DNA of 64,000 bases from Inquilinus sp052113205 (GCF_052113205.1 NZ_JBFRCU010000006.1:62001-126000); one strand, 5' to 3'. Counted from the first letter of the stretch, positions 8,716 to 17,617 are shown. The notes: generated by a model not told the origin, from the letters alone. Numbers and translations: made by a program.

Positions 8716-9657
8716 TCAGTACGCCTGCCGGCGGTCGACGACGTTCTCCATCGGCAGCCCGTCCCGATGTCGGCGGATGGCGCGGATCACCTGGCGGGCG
8801 GCGGAGTCCGGATGGGTGGCGGTGGCGACATGCGGGGTCAGCATCACATGGGGATGCCGCAGCAGCGGATGGTCGGGCGCCGGCGGCTCGGTCCCCAGCA
8901 CGTCGAGCATCGCGGCCGAGACCTGCCCGCTCTCCAGCGCGGCCAGCAGGTCGGCCTCGACCACATGCCCGCCGCGGCCGACATTGACCAGTCCGGCCCC
9001 GGCCGGCAGGGCGGAGAACGCCGCCGCGTTCAGAAGGCCCCGCGTCGCATCGGTCAGCGGCAGCAGGCAGATCAGGACCTCGCAGGTGCCCAGGAACTCC
9101 GGCAGCGCGTCCGGCCCGGCGAATCCGGTGATGCCCGGGATCGATTTCTCCGACGCGCTCCAGCCGCGCACGGCAAAGCCCAGGTCGCATAGCGCCTCGG
9201 CCGCGGCCCGTCCGAGCACGCCCAGACCCAACACCCCGACCGTGCGGTCGCCGCTGCGCCGCACCGGGCGCGGGACCCAGCGGCCCTCGCGCTGGTCGGC
9301 GAGATAGGCCGGGATGTCCCGGTGCAGCGCCAGCACGGCGTACAGCACGTATTCGACCATCGACCGGGTGAGGTCCGCATCGACCATGCGCACGAGCTGG
9401 ACCCGCGGCGGCAGTCGGTCCAGGGCCAGATGGTCCACCCCGGCGCCGAGGCCGAACAGCACCTCCAGCTTCGGCACCGACCGCGTCATATCGTCCGGCG
9501 GCATCCAGGCCACCAGATAGGCGGCGTCCGACGGCGGCGCGTCCGGCGACCAGACTTCGAGCGCGATGTCCGGCGCCTCGTCCCGGAACACCCGGTCCCA
9601 GACCGCGCCGCGGACCGGGTCGGATTTGTACAGCAGCGTCGCTCGCGGATCGGCCAT
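8716..9657 (-). CDS. D-2-hydroxyacid dehydrogenase, glyoxylate/hydroxypyruvate reductase (GhrA)-like
   Basis: Cytosolic NAD(P)H-dependent reductase of 313 residues, the GhrA size. The nucleotide-binding motif VGVLGLGVLGRAAAEAL lies near residues 139-155. The catalytic Arg is in NVGRGGHVVEADLL, the Glu in DVLGTEPP and the His in LTPHVATATHP. It reduces glyoxylate, hydroxypyruvate or a related 2-keto acid. It starts two bases after the stop of the acetyltransferase gene, so the two form an operon. A link to the amino-acid oxidases around it (removal of keto acids) is only inference. Confidence 0.9.
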   Translation of the reverse strand: MADPRATLLYKSDPVRGAVWDRVFRDEAPDIALEVWSPDAPPSDAAYLVAWMPPDDMTRSVPKLEVLFGLGAGVDHLALDRLPPRVQLVRMVDADLTRSMVEYVLYAVLALHRDIPAYLADQREGRWVPRPVRRSGDRTVGVLGLGVLGRAAAEALCDLGFAVRGWSASEKSIPGITGFAGPDALPEFLGTCEVLICLLPLTDATRGLLNAAAFSALPAGAGLVNVGRGGHVVEADLLAALESGQVSAAMLDVLGTEPPAPDHPLLRHPHVMLTPHVATATHPDSAARQVIRAIRRHRDGLPMENVVDRRQAY

Positions 9658-9659
9658 GG

Positions 9660-10535
9660 TCAGCCCAGGGCCTGATTGACCAGCCCGAAGATCCGCGCGG
9701 AAGCCGCCGGCGCCGGCCGGTCGCCGCGCCGCATGGTCACGACCGTGTCAACCCGCGCCAAGCCGGCGGCGGCGAGCCGGTCGGCGAAGGCGCCGTCATC
9801 CGGCGTGTCCACCCGCAGGAAACGGCCGGCATGCTCGTCCAGATGCGGCTGCAGCAGGGCGACAGCCGCATCCTCGTCCGGCGCGACGATCGGGCCGACG
9901 ACATGGCCGCGGCCGAAGGGGCGGCACAAGCTGAAGCCCGCAACTTCCCCATTCGCCTCATAGGCATAGCCGACCGAACGGATGGCGAGACCGTCCAGCG
10001 CGGCCAAGCGTTCCGCGCCATAGGCCTGCCGGTCGAGAGCATGGATCAGCGGCCAGTCCTCGGCCGCCATCGGCCGCACCCGCCCGGCCGCGGCCACGGC
10101 CGGCACCGGCTGCACCGGCCCCTGGTGCTGATGGATCCGGCCGATCTCCCGAAACCCTTCGGACCGGTACAGCCGCAACCCCGCCGGGGTGGCGTTGAGC
10201 TGCAGCACGCGGTCGCCGGCCTGATCGAACAGCCACTGCATCAGGCGCCGCCCGGTGCCCTTCGCCTGCAGCCGCGGCGAGACGATGATCATGCCGACCG
10301 TGCCGAAATCCGGGCCGAACGGCCACCACAGGGCCGACCCGATCACCCGGCCGGCGCCGTCGCAGGCCACCACGCCCTCGCCGACCTCGTAGACGAAGCG
10401 CCAATCCTCCGGCCGGTGCGCCCAGCCGGCCTCCACGGTCAAAGCGTGCAGCGCGGGCAGGTCCTGCTCCGTCATCGGGCGCAAGGTCGGGGGAGGGGAG
10501 TCCTGGGTCATCACCGCTGTCTCTGGTCGGGCCAT
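9660..10535 (-). CDS. GNAT-family N-acetyltransferase with two GNAT domains
   Basis: A 291-residue protein with tandem GNAT folds. The first domain (about residues 17-145) has the acetyl-CoA loop MIIVSPRLQAKGTGRRLM. The second (about 153-285) starts at VRPMAAEDWPLIHALDRQAYGAERLAA and lacks an obvious second acetyl-CoA loop, as in many double-GNAT proteins. The start at 10535 has GAGGG five bases upstream; an internal ATG at 10511 is the alternative. The acceptor substrate is unknown. It is first gene of a two-gene operon with the hydroxyacid dehydrogenase. Confidence 0.88.
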   Translation of the reverse strand: MARPETAVMTQDSPPPTLRPMTEQDLPALHALTVEAGWAHRPEDWRFVYEVGEGVVACDGAGRVIGSALWWPFGPDFGTVGMIIVSPRLQAKGTGRRLMQWLFDQAGDRVLQLNATPAGLRLYRSEGFREIGRIHQHQGPVQPVPAVAAAGRVRPMAAEDWPLIHALDRQAYGAERLAALDGLAIRSVGYAYEANGEVAGFSLCRPFGRGHVVGPIVAPDEDAAVALLQPHLDEHAGRFLRVDTPDDGAFADRLAAAGLARVDTVVTMRRGDRPAPAASARIFGLVNQALG

Positions 10536-10854
10536 TTGCCCTCAGCTTGCTCCGCCCATCCTGGCACGATCGCCCGAAAAGCCGGCTGCGCACCATGCGG
10601 ATGCACCAAAGCGGCGCGCATCCATGGCAGCATCTGCCGCACCGGCCGGGCTAGCCTCGGTGGCAGACAGTAGGGACGATCGGGTTAAGAACAGACCACC
10701 CATTTTCTGTCATTGCCGGGCTTGACCCGGCAATCCAGGAGATGTCGACATCCTCTGGATGCCCGGGTCAAGCCCGGGCATGACAGTTGTGGGTTCCGTT
10801 CCTTCACCCGATTGCCCTCGCAGGCATCTTCACCGGAAGAACAGGGCGTATCCT
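10536..10854. other. 319-bp divergent intergenic region
   Basis: This space separates the leftward GNAT gene from the rightward FAD oxidase. The GNAT-proximal 170 bp show no open frame, RNA fold or clear promoter that I can support. A type A palindromic repeat occupies 10709-10785, and the last 69 bp lead to the oxidase start without a strong ribosome site. Confidence 0.6.
10709..10785. repeat. REP-like dispersed repeat, type A
   Basis: The outer dyad is TGTCAT...ATGACA. It encloses two GC-rich hairpins: TTGCCGGG/CCCGGCAA (10713-10733) and GCCCGGG-TCAA-GCCCGGGC (10761-10779). Relatives are at 18754-18831 and 29059-29148. Such elements are common in alphaproteobacterial intergenic space. Confidence 0.85.
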
Positions 10855-11958
10855 ATGGCTCGTGTCGTCATCATCGGTGCCGGTATCGTCGGTCTGTCCG
10901 TGGCGCGGGCGGCGCTTAAGCGCGGGCACGAGGTGCACCTGCTGGAGCAAGGCGAGGTGCCGAACCCGCACGGCGCCTCCTACGACCAGCACCGGATGAT
11001 CCGCTACCATTACGGCGCGGCCGCCGGCTACACCCGCATGGTGGCGCCGGCCTTCGAGGCGTGGTCGCGGGTCTGGGACGACATCGGCAGCGAGCAGTTC
11101 GAGAACACCGGCGCGGTCGCGATCTCGCTGGAGGCCGGCGACTACGCCGCCCAGACGCTGGAGGTCTTCCGCGAGCTGGGTGTCGCGCACGAGGTGCTGG
11201 ACCGCGATGGCGTCGAGCGGCTGTGCCCGCATCTGCAACTGCCCGAGGGCGCCTGGGGCGTCGTCGCCTTCCCCGGCGGGCCGCTCTTCGCCGGCCGCAT
11301 CGTCACCGATCTGGCGCGCTGGGTGGCGGATCACGGGGCCGTGGTCGAAGGCGGCTGCCGCATCGCCCGGGTCGACCAGGAGCGCGGCGTCGCCGTCCGG
11401 GCCGATGGCAGTACGGTCGAGGGCGACATCCTGGTGGTCGCCGCCGGCGCCTGGCTGCCGGCGCTGATGCCGGAGCGCTACGGCGATGCGTCCACCTGGC
11501 GGCAGGGCCTGTGCTATGTCGAGCCGCCGGCCCGCTTCGCCCAGTCCTGGCGGGACGCGCCGGCCATCGTCACCCTCGGCGACCATGGCGGCTACACCCT
11601 GCCGGACCGCCGCGGCGCCGGTCTCAAGCTCGGCCACGGCCCGCATCGGCGACGCGCCCGGCCGGAGGTCGACGGCTTCGGTTCGGACCTCGCCAGCGAA
11701 AGCGAGGCGATCCTGGCGCCGTTCCGGCCCTATCTCCGGGATGCAGCGGACTATCGCCCGACCCGGATCCAGGTCGGCTACTACGTCCTCGACCCGTCGC
11801 GCCGCTTCCGGCTCGACACCGCCGGGCGCGGCCTCGTGGTGACCCATTGCGACGGCCAGATGTTCAAGTTCGGGCCGCTGCTGGGCGAGCGCATCGTCGC
11901 CATGTTCGACGGTGCCGAAAGCGCGGCCGACCTCGCCCGCTGGGCCGCGGGATACTGA
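10855..11958 (+). CDS. FAD-dependent oxidoreductase, monomeric sarcosine oxidase/DadA-like
   Basis: A 367-residue flavoprotein expected to oxidise an N-methyl or D-amino acid. The Rossmann motif VVIIGAGIVGLSVARAALKRG starts at residue 4. ASYDQHRMIRYHYG (residues 41-54) matches the S-x-x-H-x-R-x-IR signature of monomeric sarcosine oxidase. The C-terminal DGQMFKFGPLLGE is the flavin-proximal segment. At the position where sarcosine oxidases carry the cysteine covalently attached to FAD, this protein reads RIQVGYYV, so flavin is probably non-covalent. It is followed two bases later by an aldehyde dehydrogenase, which could oxidise the aldehyde product. Confidence 0.86.
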   Translation: MARVVIIGAGIVGLSVARAALKRGHEVHLLEQGEVPNPHGASYDQHRMIRYHYGAAAGYTRMVAPAFEAWSRVWDDIGSEQFENTGAVAISLEAGDYAAQTLEVFRELGVAHEVLDRDGVERLCPHLQLPEGAWGVVAFPGGPLFAGRIVTDLARWVADHGAVVEGGCRIARVDQERGVAVRADGSTVEGDILVVAAGAWLPALMPERYGDASTWRQGLCYVEPPARFAQSWRDAPAIVTLGDHGGYTLPDRRGAGLKLGHGPHRRRARPEVDGFGSDLASESEAILAPFRPYLRDAADYRPTRIQVGYYVLDPSRRFRLDTAGRGLVVTHCDGQMFKFGPLLGERIVAMFDGAESAADLARWAAGY

Positions 11959-11960
11959 CC

Positions 11961-13433
11961 ATGCTCGACTTCGATCCCGCCGCAGTCGCCATCCCCCCCG
12001 GCCATTTCATCGACGGGCGCGTCGTCGTGGGGGAGGGCGAGACGATCGGCGTCCGCCGCCCTTCCGACAGCGCGCTCTATGCCGACCTCCCCATTGCCTC
12101 CGCCGACCTCGTCGACCGGGCGGTGACCGGCGCGGCCNAAGCGCAGCGCCGGACCGACTGGGCCAGCTGCGCGCCGCGCGAACGCGCCCGGGTGCTGCGC
12201 CGCTTCGCCGACCTGATCGACGCCCGGGCGCAAGAGCTGGGGAGGCTCGAGGCGCTCGGCTCTACCCGGCCGATCGCCCAGGCCCTGGCCGTCGACGTGG
12301 CCAGCACGGCGGAGGGCTTCCGCTTCTTCGCCGAATATGCCGACAAGCTGGGCGGCGAGGTCGCGGCGACCCGCAGCGACAGCCTCGGCCTGGTGATCTC
12401 CGAACCCTATGGCGTCGTCGCCGCGATCACGCCCTGGAACTTCCCGCTCAGCATGGCGTCGTGGAAGGCCGGACCCGCGCTGGCCGCCGGCAACGCCATC
12501 GTGCTCAAGCCGTCGGAGCTGACGCCGTTCTCCACCGTGCTGCTGGCGCAGCTGGCGGTCGAGGCCGGTGTGCCGCCGGGCATCTTCAACGTGGTCCAGG
12601 GCACCGGCGCCGTCACCGGCGACGCGCTGTGCCGCCACCCGCTGGTCGGCAAGATCTCCTTCACCGGCTCGACCCGCACCGGCGCCGCGATCATGGCGGC
12701 CAGCGCCGCCAGCGGGGTCAAGCCGGTGACGCTGGAGCTCGGCGGCAAGAGCCCGCAGCTGGTCTTCGCCGACACGCCGAGCGCCGACCGCACGGCCCGC
12801 CAGGTCGCCGCCGCGATCCTCGGCAATGCCGGCCAGGTCTGCGTCGCCGGCTCGCGCCTGATCGTGCAGCGCCGGCTCAGGGACGAGATGGTGGAACGGC
12901 TCATGGTGCTGTTCGCCGAGGTGCGGCCGGGCCCGACCTGGCGCGGGGACACCAGCTTCTCGCCGATCATCTCGACGCCGCAGGCCGACCGGATCGACGG
13001 CATCGTCCGCCGCTCCCTCGCCGCCGGCGCCCGGGCCGTGATCGGCGGCCGGCGAATGGCCTCGATCCAGGACGGCGCCTTCTACGAGCCGACGATCCTG
13101 ACCGACGTCACCCCCGACATGCCGGCGGTGCGCGAGGAGATCTTCGGCCCGGTGCTGACGGTCCAGGCCTTCGACGACGAGGAGGAGGGGCTGGCGCTGG
13201 CCGACCACCCGGATTACGGCCTCGCCGCCGGCGTGCACACGGCGGATCTCGGCCGGGCGATGCGGGCGGTGCGCCGGCTGCAGGCCGGCACCGTCTGGGT
13301 CAACCGCTACGGCCGCACGGCGGACTTCATCCTGCCGACCGGCGGCTACAAGCGCTCCGGCATCGGCAAGGATCTCGGGCGCCAGGCGGTCGAGGCCAAT
13401 CTGCGCCACAAGAGCGTGCTGATGGAGTTCTGA
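11961..13433 (+). CDS. NAD(P)-dependent aldehyde dehydrogenase
   Basis: A 490-residue enzyme of normal ALDH length that oxidises an aldehyde to the acid. Canonical residues are present: WNFPLSMASWK, the cofactor lysine in IVLKPSELTPFS, catalytic Glu in LELGGKSPQLVFAD and catalytic Cys in GNAGQVCVAGSR. EEIFGPVLTVQAFD and TGGYKRSGIGKDLG mark the C-terminal half. One ambiguous base (12138) leaves one residue undefined without breaking the frame. It is the second gene of an apparent operon behind the FAD oxidase. Substrate unknown. Confidence 0.93.
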   Translation: MLDFDPAAVAIPPGHFIDGRVVVGEGETIGVRRPSDSALYADLPIASADLVDRAVTGAAXAQRRTDWASCAPRERARVLRRFADLIDARAQELGRLEALGSTRPIAQALAVDVASTAEGFRFFAEYADKLGGEVAATRSDSLGLVISEPYGVVAAITPWNFPLSMASWKAGPALAAGNAIVLKPSELTPFSTVLLAQLAVEAGVPPGIFNVVQGTGAVTGDALCRHPLVGKISFTGSTRTGAAIMAASAASGVKPVTLELGGKSPQLVFADTPSADRTARQVAAAILGNAGQVCVAGSRLIVQRRLRDEMVERLMVLFAEVRPGPTWRGDTSFSPIISTPQADRIDGIVRRSLAAGARAVIGGRRMASIQDGAFYEPTILTDVTPDMPAVREEIFGPVLTVQAFDDEEEGLALADHPDYGLAAGVHTADLGRAMRAVRRLQAGTVWVNRYGRTADFILPTGGYKRSGIGKDLGRQAVEANLRHKSVLMEF

Positions 13434-13451
13434 TCCCGGATGGTGAGCTCA

Positions 13452-13484
13452 CGTCATCGCGAGCCCGAACTCCTCGCGATGACG
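13452..13484 (+). terminator. Hairpin after the aldehyde dehydrogenase
   Basis: CGTCATCGCGAG (13452-13463) and CTCGCGATGACG (13473-13484) form a perfect 12-bp stem with a 9-base loop, 18 bp after the stop. No T-run follows, so it may be a minimal member of the type B repeat family instead of a true factor-independent terminator. Confidence 0.55.
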
Positions 13485-13611
13485 ATTTCGGAAACGTCCG
13501 GTCCGTCAGTGACCCAATTTCTGAAAAATCTCTACATGCGGCGGGCCGAACGGATTATGCCCTTCCTCCTGGTCGACGACGCACCCGTCCCCCAGCCCAG
13601 GAACGCCGACA

Positions 13612-14460
13612 ATGACCCTCGCCTACTGGAACGGTTCCTATCTCCCCCTCGACCAGGTTCAGGTCTCGCCGCTCGACCGCGGCTACCTGTTCGCCGACGG
13701 CGTCTACGAGGTGGTGGCGGTCTATGACGGCCGGATCTTCGAGCTCGACGCCCATCTCGACCGGCTGGCCCGCAGCCTCGCCGCGGTCCGGATCGAGCCC
13801 GGCCTCGACCGCGCCGGTCTCGCCACGGTGTTCCGGCAGCTGGCCGAGACTGCGCCGCGCCCGGCCGGGACCATCTACATGCAGGTCACCCGCGGCGCCC
13901 CGGCCCAGCGCAGCCATGCCTTCCCGGCCGCGTCCCATGCCAGCATCCTCGCCTTCGCCGGCCCGCTGAAGCGCCTGAGCCGGGCACAGCAGGCGGATGG
14001 CTTCGCCCTGGTCTCGGCCCCCGACATCCGCTGGCTACGCTGCGACATCAAGTCGATCGCCCTCTTGCCCTCCGTCCTCGCCGCCCAGCAGGCAGCCGAG
14101 GCCGGGGTGCTGGAAACGGTGATGCTGCGCGACGGGCTGGTCAGCGAATGCGCCGCCAGCAACGTCTTCGTCGTCAAGGACGAGCGGGTGGCGACGCCCG
14201 CCGCCGACCATCGCATCCTCGACGGCATCAACCGCCGCATTGCCATCAGCCTCACCGAAGAGCTGGGCTTCGCGATCGAGCAGCGCGACGTGCTGGAGGC
14301 CGAGCTGCGGGCCGCCGACGAGATCTGGATCACCAGCACGACCAAGGAGCTGGCGCCGATCNTGCGGCTGGACGGCGCCGCGGTCGGCCCCGGCCGGCCA
14401 GGGCCGGTTTGGCGGCGGGTGCGCGGCGCTTTCGACCGCCTGATCGGCCTGCCGGCATGA
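13612..14460 (+). CDS. D-amino-acid transaminase (class IV PLP aminotransferase)
   Basis: A 282-residue PLP enzyme close to bacterial D-amino-acid transaminases, which move the amino group between D-amino acids and 2-oxo acids. The N-terminal YWNGSYLPLDQVQVSPLDRG and FADGVYEVV are typical of the family. The PLP lysine lies in WLRCDIKSIALLPSVLAAQQ (about residue 147), and VSECAASNVFVV holds the cofactor-binding Glu. One ambiguous base at 14362 leaves one residue undefined. Its stop overlaps by four bases (ATGA) the start of an ABC ATPase remnant, so the transporter once belonged to the same operon. Downstream D-peptidases fit a role in D-amino acid use. Confidence 0.9.
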   Translation: MTLAYWNGSYLPLDQVQVSPLDRGYLFADGVYEVVAVYDGRIFELDAHLDRLARSLAAVRIEPGLDRAGLATVFRQLAETAPRPAGTIYMQVTRGAPAQRSHAFPAASHASILAFAGPLKRLSRAQQADGFALVSAPDIRWLRCDIKSIALLPSVLAAQQAAEAGVLETVMLRDGLVSECAASNVFVVKDERVATPAADHRILDGINRRIAISLTEELGFAIEQRDVLEAELRAADEIWITSTTKELAPIXRLDGAAVGPGRPGPVWRRVRGAFDRLIGLPA

Positions 14461-14728
14461 GCCAGGCGGCGCCGCTGATCGAGGTCGACGGGCTGCCGGC
14501 CCGGTGACCGCGGTCGAGGACCTCGGCTTCGCCATCGCGCCGGGCGAGACGGTGGCGGTGGGCGAGAGCGGCTCCGGCAAGTCGGTCATCTCGCTCAGCC
14601 GCAGCTATCTCGGCGTCGCCGACCACATCACCCTCTTCCCAGGCATCGCCATCTTCGTCACGGTGCTGGCCTTGAACCTGCTCGGCGACGGCCTGCGCGA
14701 CGCGCTGGACCCGAAGCTGAAGACGTAA
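14457..14728 (+). pseudogene. Collapsed remnant of a peptide ABC transporter operon (ATPase 5' end joined to permease 3' end)
   Basis: The 5' end reads MSQAAPLIEVDGL, a normal Dpp-type ATPase start, then meets a stop at about 14506. A second frame (14504-14728) continues with TAVEDLGFAIAPGETVAV and the Walker A stretch GESGSGKSVISLS. At about 14596 the sequence switches to the C-terminal end of a DppC-type permease: RSYLGVADH, then LFPGIAIFVTVLALNLLGDG and RDALDPKLKT. Compared with the intact ATPase at 51437, the segment between strand 1 and the P-loop is shortened and out of frame. The parts can only be explained by loss of several kilobases (rest of the ATPases, binding protein, most permease sequence) or by an assembly collapse. 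It cannot make a functional transporter subunit. Confidence 0.85.
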
Positions 14729-14739
14729 GGGAGGCATCG

Positions 14740-15780
14740 GTGACGGCCCGTCTCGCCCGCGATTTCGGCCTGGTCTGCGGCACGCTGCCGACCGGGCCGC
14801 TCAACGCCATCACCGATGTGCCCGGTGTGCTGGTCGGCCATCTGACGCTGCATGTCGGCGAGGTGCTGACCGGCGTCACCGCCATCCTGCCGCATGCCGG
14901 CAACCTGTTCCGCAGCAAGGCGCGCGCCGCGGTCGAGGTGATCAACGGCTTCGGCAAGAGCACCGGCCTGATGCAGGTGGCGGAGCTGGGGACGGTCGAG
15001 ACGCCGATCCTGCTGACCAACACCTTCGCCGTCGGCACCTGCGCCACGGCGCTGGTCCGCGCCGCGATCGAGGCCAACCCGGACATCGGCCGCGAAACCG
15101 GCACCGTGAATCCGGTCGTGCTGGAGTGCAATGACGGCTTCCTGTCCGACATCCAGGCCCTGGCGGTGACCGAGATCGATGCGCTGGAAGCGGTCGCCGC
15201 GGCCAGCGACGGCAAGGTCGGCGAGGGCTCGGTCGGCGCCGGCACCGGGATGAGCAGCTTCGGCTTCAAGGGCGGCATCGGCACCGCCTCCCGCCGGGTC
15301 AAGTTCGACCGCGACCATTTCCATCTCGGCGTGCTGGTGCTGGCCAATTTCGGCCGGGCCGGCGACCTGGTGCTGCCCGACGGCCGACGTCCGGCGCCAC
15401 CCTCCGAACCGGCACCCGAGAAGGGCTCGGTGATCGTGATCCTGGCGACCGACGCGCCGCTGGAGCATCGCCAGCTGCACCGCGTCACCAAACGCTGCGG
15501 CGCCGGCCTGGCGCGGCTCGGCGCCTTCTGGGGCCATGGCAGCGGCGACATCGCGCTCGGCTTCTCCACCGCCGATCCGGTGGAGCACGACCAGAAGCGC
15601 GACCTGGTCCCGATCCGGGTGCTGAACGAAGCGCGCATCGACCGGCTGTTCCAGGCCGCCGCCGAGGCGACGCAGGAGGCGGTGCTGAACGCGCTCTGCG
15701 CCGCCGGGCCTGCGATCGGACGTAACGGACACAGCCGGCCGTCGCTGGCGGACTGGCTGGAAGCGGAGGAACGCAAATGA
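14740..15780 (+). CDS. P1-family (S58) aminopeptidase, DmpA-like
   Basis: A 346-residue Ntn-type hydrolase related to Ochrobactrum DmpA, a D- and L-aminopeptidase that cleaves itself into two chains. The GTG start follows a GGGAGG site. N-terminal NAITDVPGVLVGH is a family hallmark. The predicted self-cleavage site and nucleophile is Ser230 in EKGSVIVILATDAPL. The C-terminal EATQEAVLNALCAA is conserved in the family. It directly follows the ABC remnant and overlaps the next peptidase gene by four bases (ATGA). The set of D-transaminase, DmpA-like and DppA-like peptidases suggests degradation of D-residue-containing peptides. Confidence 0.9.
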   Translation: MTARLARDFGLVCGTLPTGPLNAITDVPGVLVGHLTLHVGEVLTGVTAILPHAGNLFRSKARAAVEVINGFGKSTGLMQVAELGTVETPILLTNTFAVGTCATALVRAAIEANPDIGRETGTVNPVVLECNDGFLSDIQALAVTEIDALEAVAAASDGKVGEGSVGAGTGMSSFGFKGGIGTASRRVKFDRDHFHLGVLVLANFGRAGDLVLPDGRRPAPPSEPAPEKGSVIVILATDAPLEHRQLHRVTKRCGAGLARLGAFWGHGSGDIALGFSTADPVEHDQKRDLVPIRVLNEARIDRLFQAAAEATQEAVLNALCAAGPAIGRNGHSRPSLADWLEAEERK

Positions 15781-16595
15781 AGATCTACATTTCGTCGGAC
15801 ATCGAGGGCGTGGCCGGGGTGATCACGCCGCAGCAGGGCGAGCCGGGCAATGGCGAGTACGAACGCGCCCGCCGGCTGATGACCGAGGAGGTCAATGCCG
15901 CGATCGAGGGCGCGCTGGAGGGCGGTGCGACCGAGATCCTGGTCAATGACGCCCACGGCCCGATGACCAACCTGCTGCCGGAGCTGCTGCACCCGGCGGC
16001 GGAGCTGATCCAGGGCAAGCCGAAGCCGCTCAACATGTTCTGCGGGCTCGATGCCGGCCATGCCGCCGTGTTCTGCCTGGGCTATCACGCCCGTGCGTCG
16101 GAGCGGGGCGTGCTGGCCCACACCACCAGCGGCTTCGCCTTCCGCGCCGTGCGGCTGAACGGCCAGCCGCTGGGCGAAGCGGGGATCTACGGCGCCTATG
16201 CCGGCAGCCTGGGCGTGCCGGTGGCGCTGGTCTCAGGCGATGACCGCTGCGTCGCCGAGCTGCGCGAGCATTTCCCCGAGGCCGAGTTCGTCCAGACCAA
16301 GCAGGCCCTGGGCAACCGCGCCGCCCGGTCGCTGCCGCTGCCCGCCGCCCGCGCCGCCCTGCGCGAGGGTGCTGCCCGCGCCGTCCGCCGCGCCGGCGCG
16401 ATGCCGCCCTTCCGCATCGAGGGGCCGTACACGCTGGAGCTGGNGATGGGCGGCCCGGCCCTGGCCGACCTCGCCGCCACCCTGCCGCCGGCCGAACGGC
16501 GCGACGGCGTCACCATCGCCCTGCCGGCCGGCAGCGTCGCCGACGCCATCCGCTGGATGAACGCGGTGTCCGCGATGACCGCTTTCCTCCGCTGA
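15777..16595 (+). CDS. M55-family D-aminopeptidase (DppA-like)
   Basis: A 272-residue zinc peptidase of the M55 family; Bacillus DppA releases N-terminal D-Ala from peptides. Positions match DppA closely: Asp8 and Glu10 in SSDIEGVAG, His60 in NDAHG, His104 in GYHARAS, His115 as likely catalytic base in LAHTTSG, and Glu134 in PLGEAGIYGAYA. One ambiguous base (16444) leaves one residue undefined. Translation is probably coupled to the DmpA-like gene through the ATGA overlap. Together these enzymes could free D-Ala and similar residues from cell-wall or nonribosomal peptides. Confidence 0.92.
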   Translation: MKIYISSDIEGVAGVITPQQGEPGNGEYERARRLMTEEVNAAIEGALEGGATEILVNDAHGPMTNLLPELLHPAAELIQGKPKPLNMFCGLDAGHAAVFCLGYHARASERGVLAHTTSGFAFRAVRLNGQPLGEAGIYGAYAGSLGVPVALVSGDDRCVAELREHFPEAEFVQTKQALGNRAARSLPLPAARAALREGAARAVRRAGAMPPFRIEGPYTLELXMGGPALADLAATLPPAERRDGVTIALPAGSVADAIRWMNAVSAMTAFLR

Positions 16596-16609
16596 CCCTC
16601 GAGGCTTCC

Positions 16610-17572
16610 ATGACCGACCCATCCCGCGCCGTCCTGGCGATCCATGGCGGCGCCGGCACCATCCGCCGCGACTCGCTGTCGCCGGAGCAGGAGGAGGCCT
16701 ATCACCGGGGCCTGCGCACCGCGCTCCGCAACGGCCATCTCGTCCTGGCGGCCGGCGGCTCGGCGCTCGACGCCGTCACCGCCGCTGTGATGGCGTTGGA
16801 AGAGGACCCGCTGTTCAACGCCGGCCGCGGCGCCGTCTTCACCAGCGCCGGCGAGAATGAGATGGATGCGTCGGTGATGGACGGGCGTGACCGCCGCGCC
16901 GGCGCCGTCGCCGGCATCTGCGGCCCGCGCCACCCGATCCTCGCCGCCCGCGCGGTGATGGAGCGGACCGAGCATGTGCTGCTGGCCGGGGAGGGGGCGC
17001 GCCGCTTCTGCCGCGAGGCCGGGCTGGAGCATATGGACCCGTCCTGGTTCCGCACCGAGCGGCGCTGGCAGGCGCTGCAGGACGAGCTGGAGCGCCGCCG
17101 CCAGGCCCTGCCGGACGATGGCGACCCGGCGCGCAGGCACGGCACGGTCGGCGCCGTGGCCTGCGACGCCGCCGGCAATCTCGCCGCCGCCACCTCGACC
17201 GGCGGCATGACCGGCAAGACGCCGGGCCGGGTCGGCGACAGCCCGGTGATCGGCGCCGGCACCTGGGCCGACAACGCCACCTGCGCCGTCTCCGGCACCG
17301 GCCATGGCGAGATCTTCATCCGCTACGCGGCCGGCCACGAGATCGACGCCCGCATGCGCTGGGCCGGCCAGGGGCTGGAGCAGGCGGCCGAGGATGTGGT
17401 GCAGGCGCTGCTCGCCCCGGCCGGCGGCTCTGGCGGGCTGATCGCGGTCGACGGCCAGGGCAATGTCTCGCTGCCCTTCAACTGCGAGGGCATGTATCGC
17501 GGCGTGGTCGGAGCGGACGGCGTGCTGCGCACGGCGATCCACCGCGAGGAGTTCCGGGTCGAGGCGACCTAG
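16610..17572 (+). CDS. Isoaspartyl peptidase/L-asparaginase (Ntn hydrolase, IaaA type)
   Basis: A 320-residue plant-type asparaginase that hydrolyses beta-aspartyl dipeptides and asparagine. AIHGGAGTI opens the protein. The autoprocessing site and nucleophile is Thr179 in RHGTVGAVACD, the same number as in E. coli IaaA. TSTGGMTGK and GDSPVIGAGTWAD line the substrate site, and GTGHGEIFIRYAAGHEID follows. The start lies 15 bp after the M55 gene. Isoaspartyl peptides resist ordinary peptidases, so the gene fits an island for unusual peptides. Confidence 0.93.
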   Translation: MTDPSRAVLAIHGGAGTIRRDSLSPEQEEAYHRGLRTALRNGHLVLAAGGSALDAVTAAVMALEEDPLFNAGRGAVFTSAGENEMDASVMDGRDRRAGAVAGICGPRHPILAARAVMERTEHVLLAGEGARRFCREAGLEHMDPSWFRTERRWQALQDELERRRQALPDDGDPARRHGTVGAVACDAAGNLAAATSTGGMTGKTPGRVGDSPVIGAGTWADNATCAVSGTGHGEIFIRYAAGHEIDARMRWAGQGLEQAAEDVVQALLAPAGGSGGLIAVDGQGNVSLPFNCEGMYRGVVGADGVLRTAIHREEFRVEAT

Positions 17573-17617
17573 GGTAGTGATCGGTGGCGGCGGGACGCCG
17601 CGAGTCGGGAGGACAGG

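Noticed and set aside
14504..14728. A 74-residue open frame read as a new small gene
   Set aside because: Its first part is an ATPase P-loop region and its last part a DppC tail, so it is a deletion scar and not a gene in its own right.
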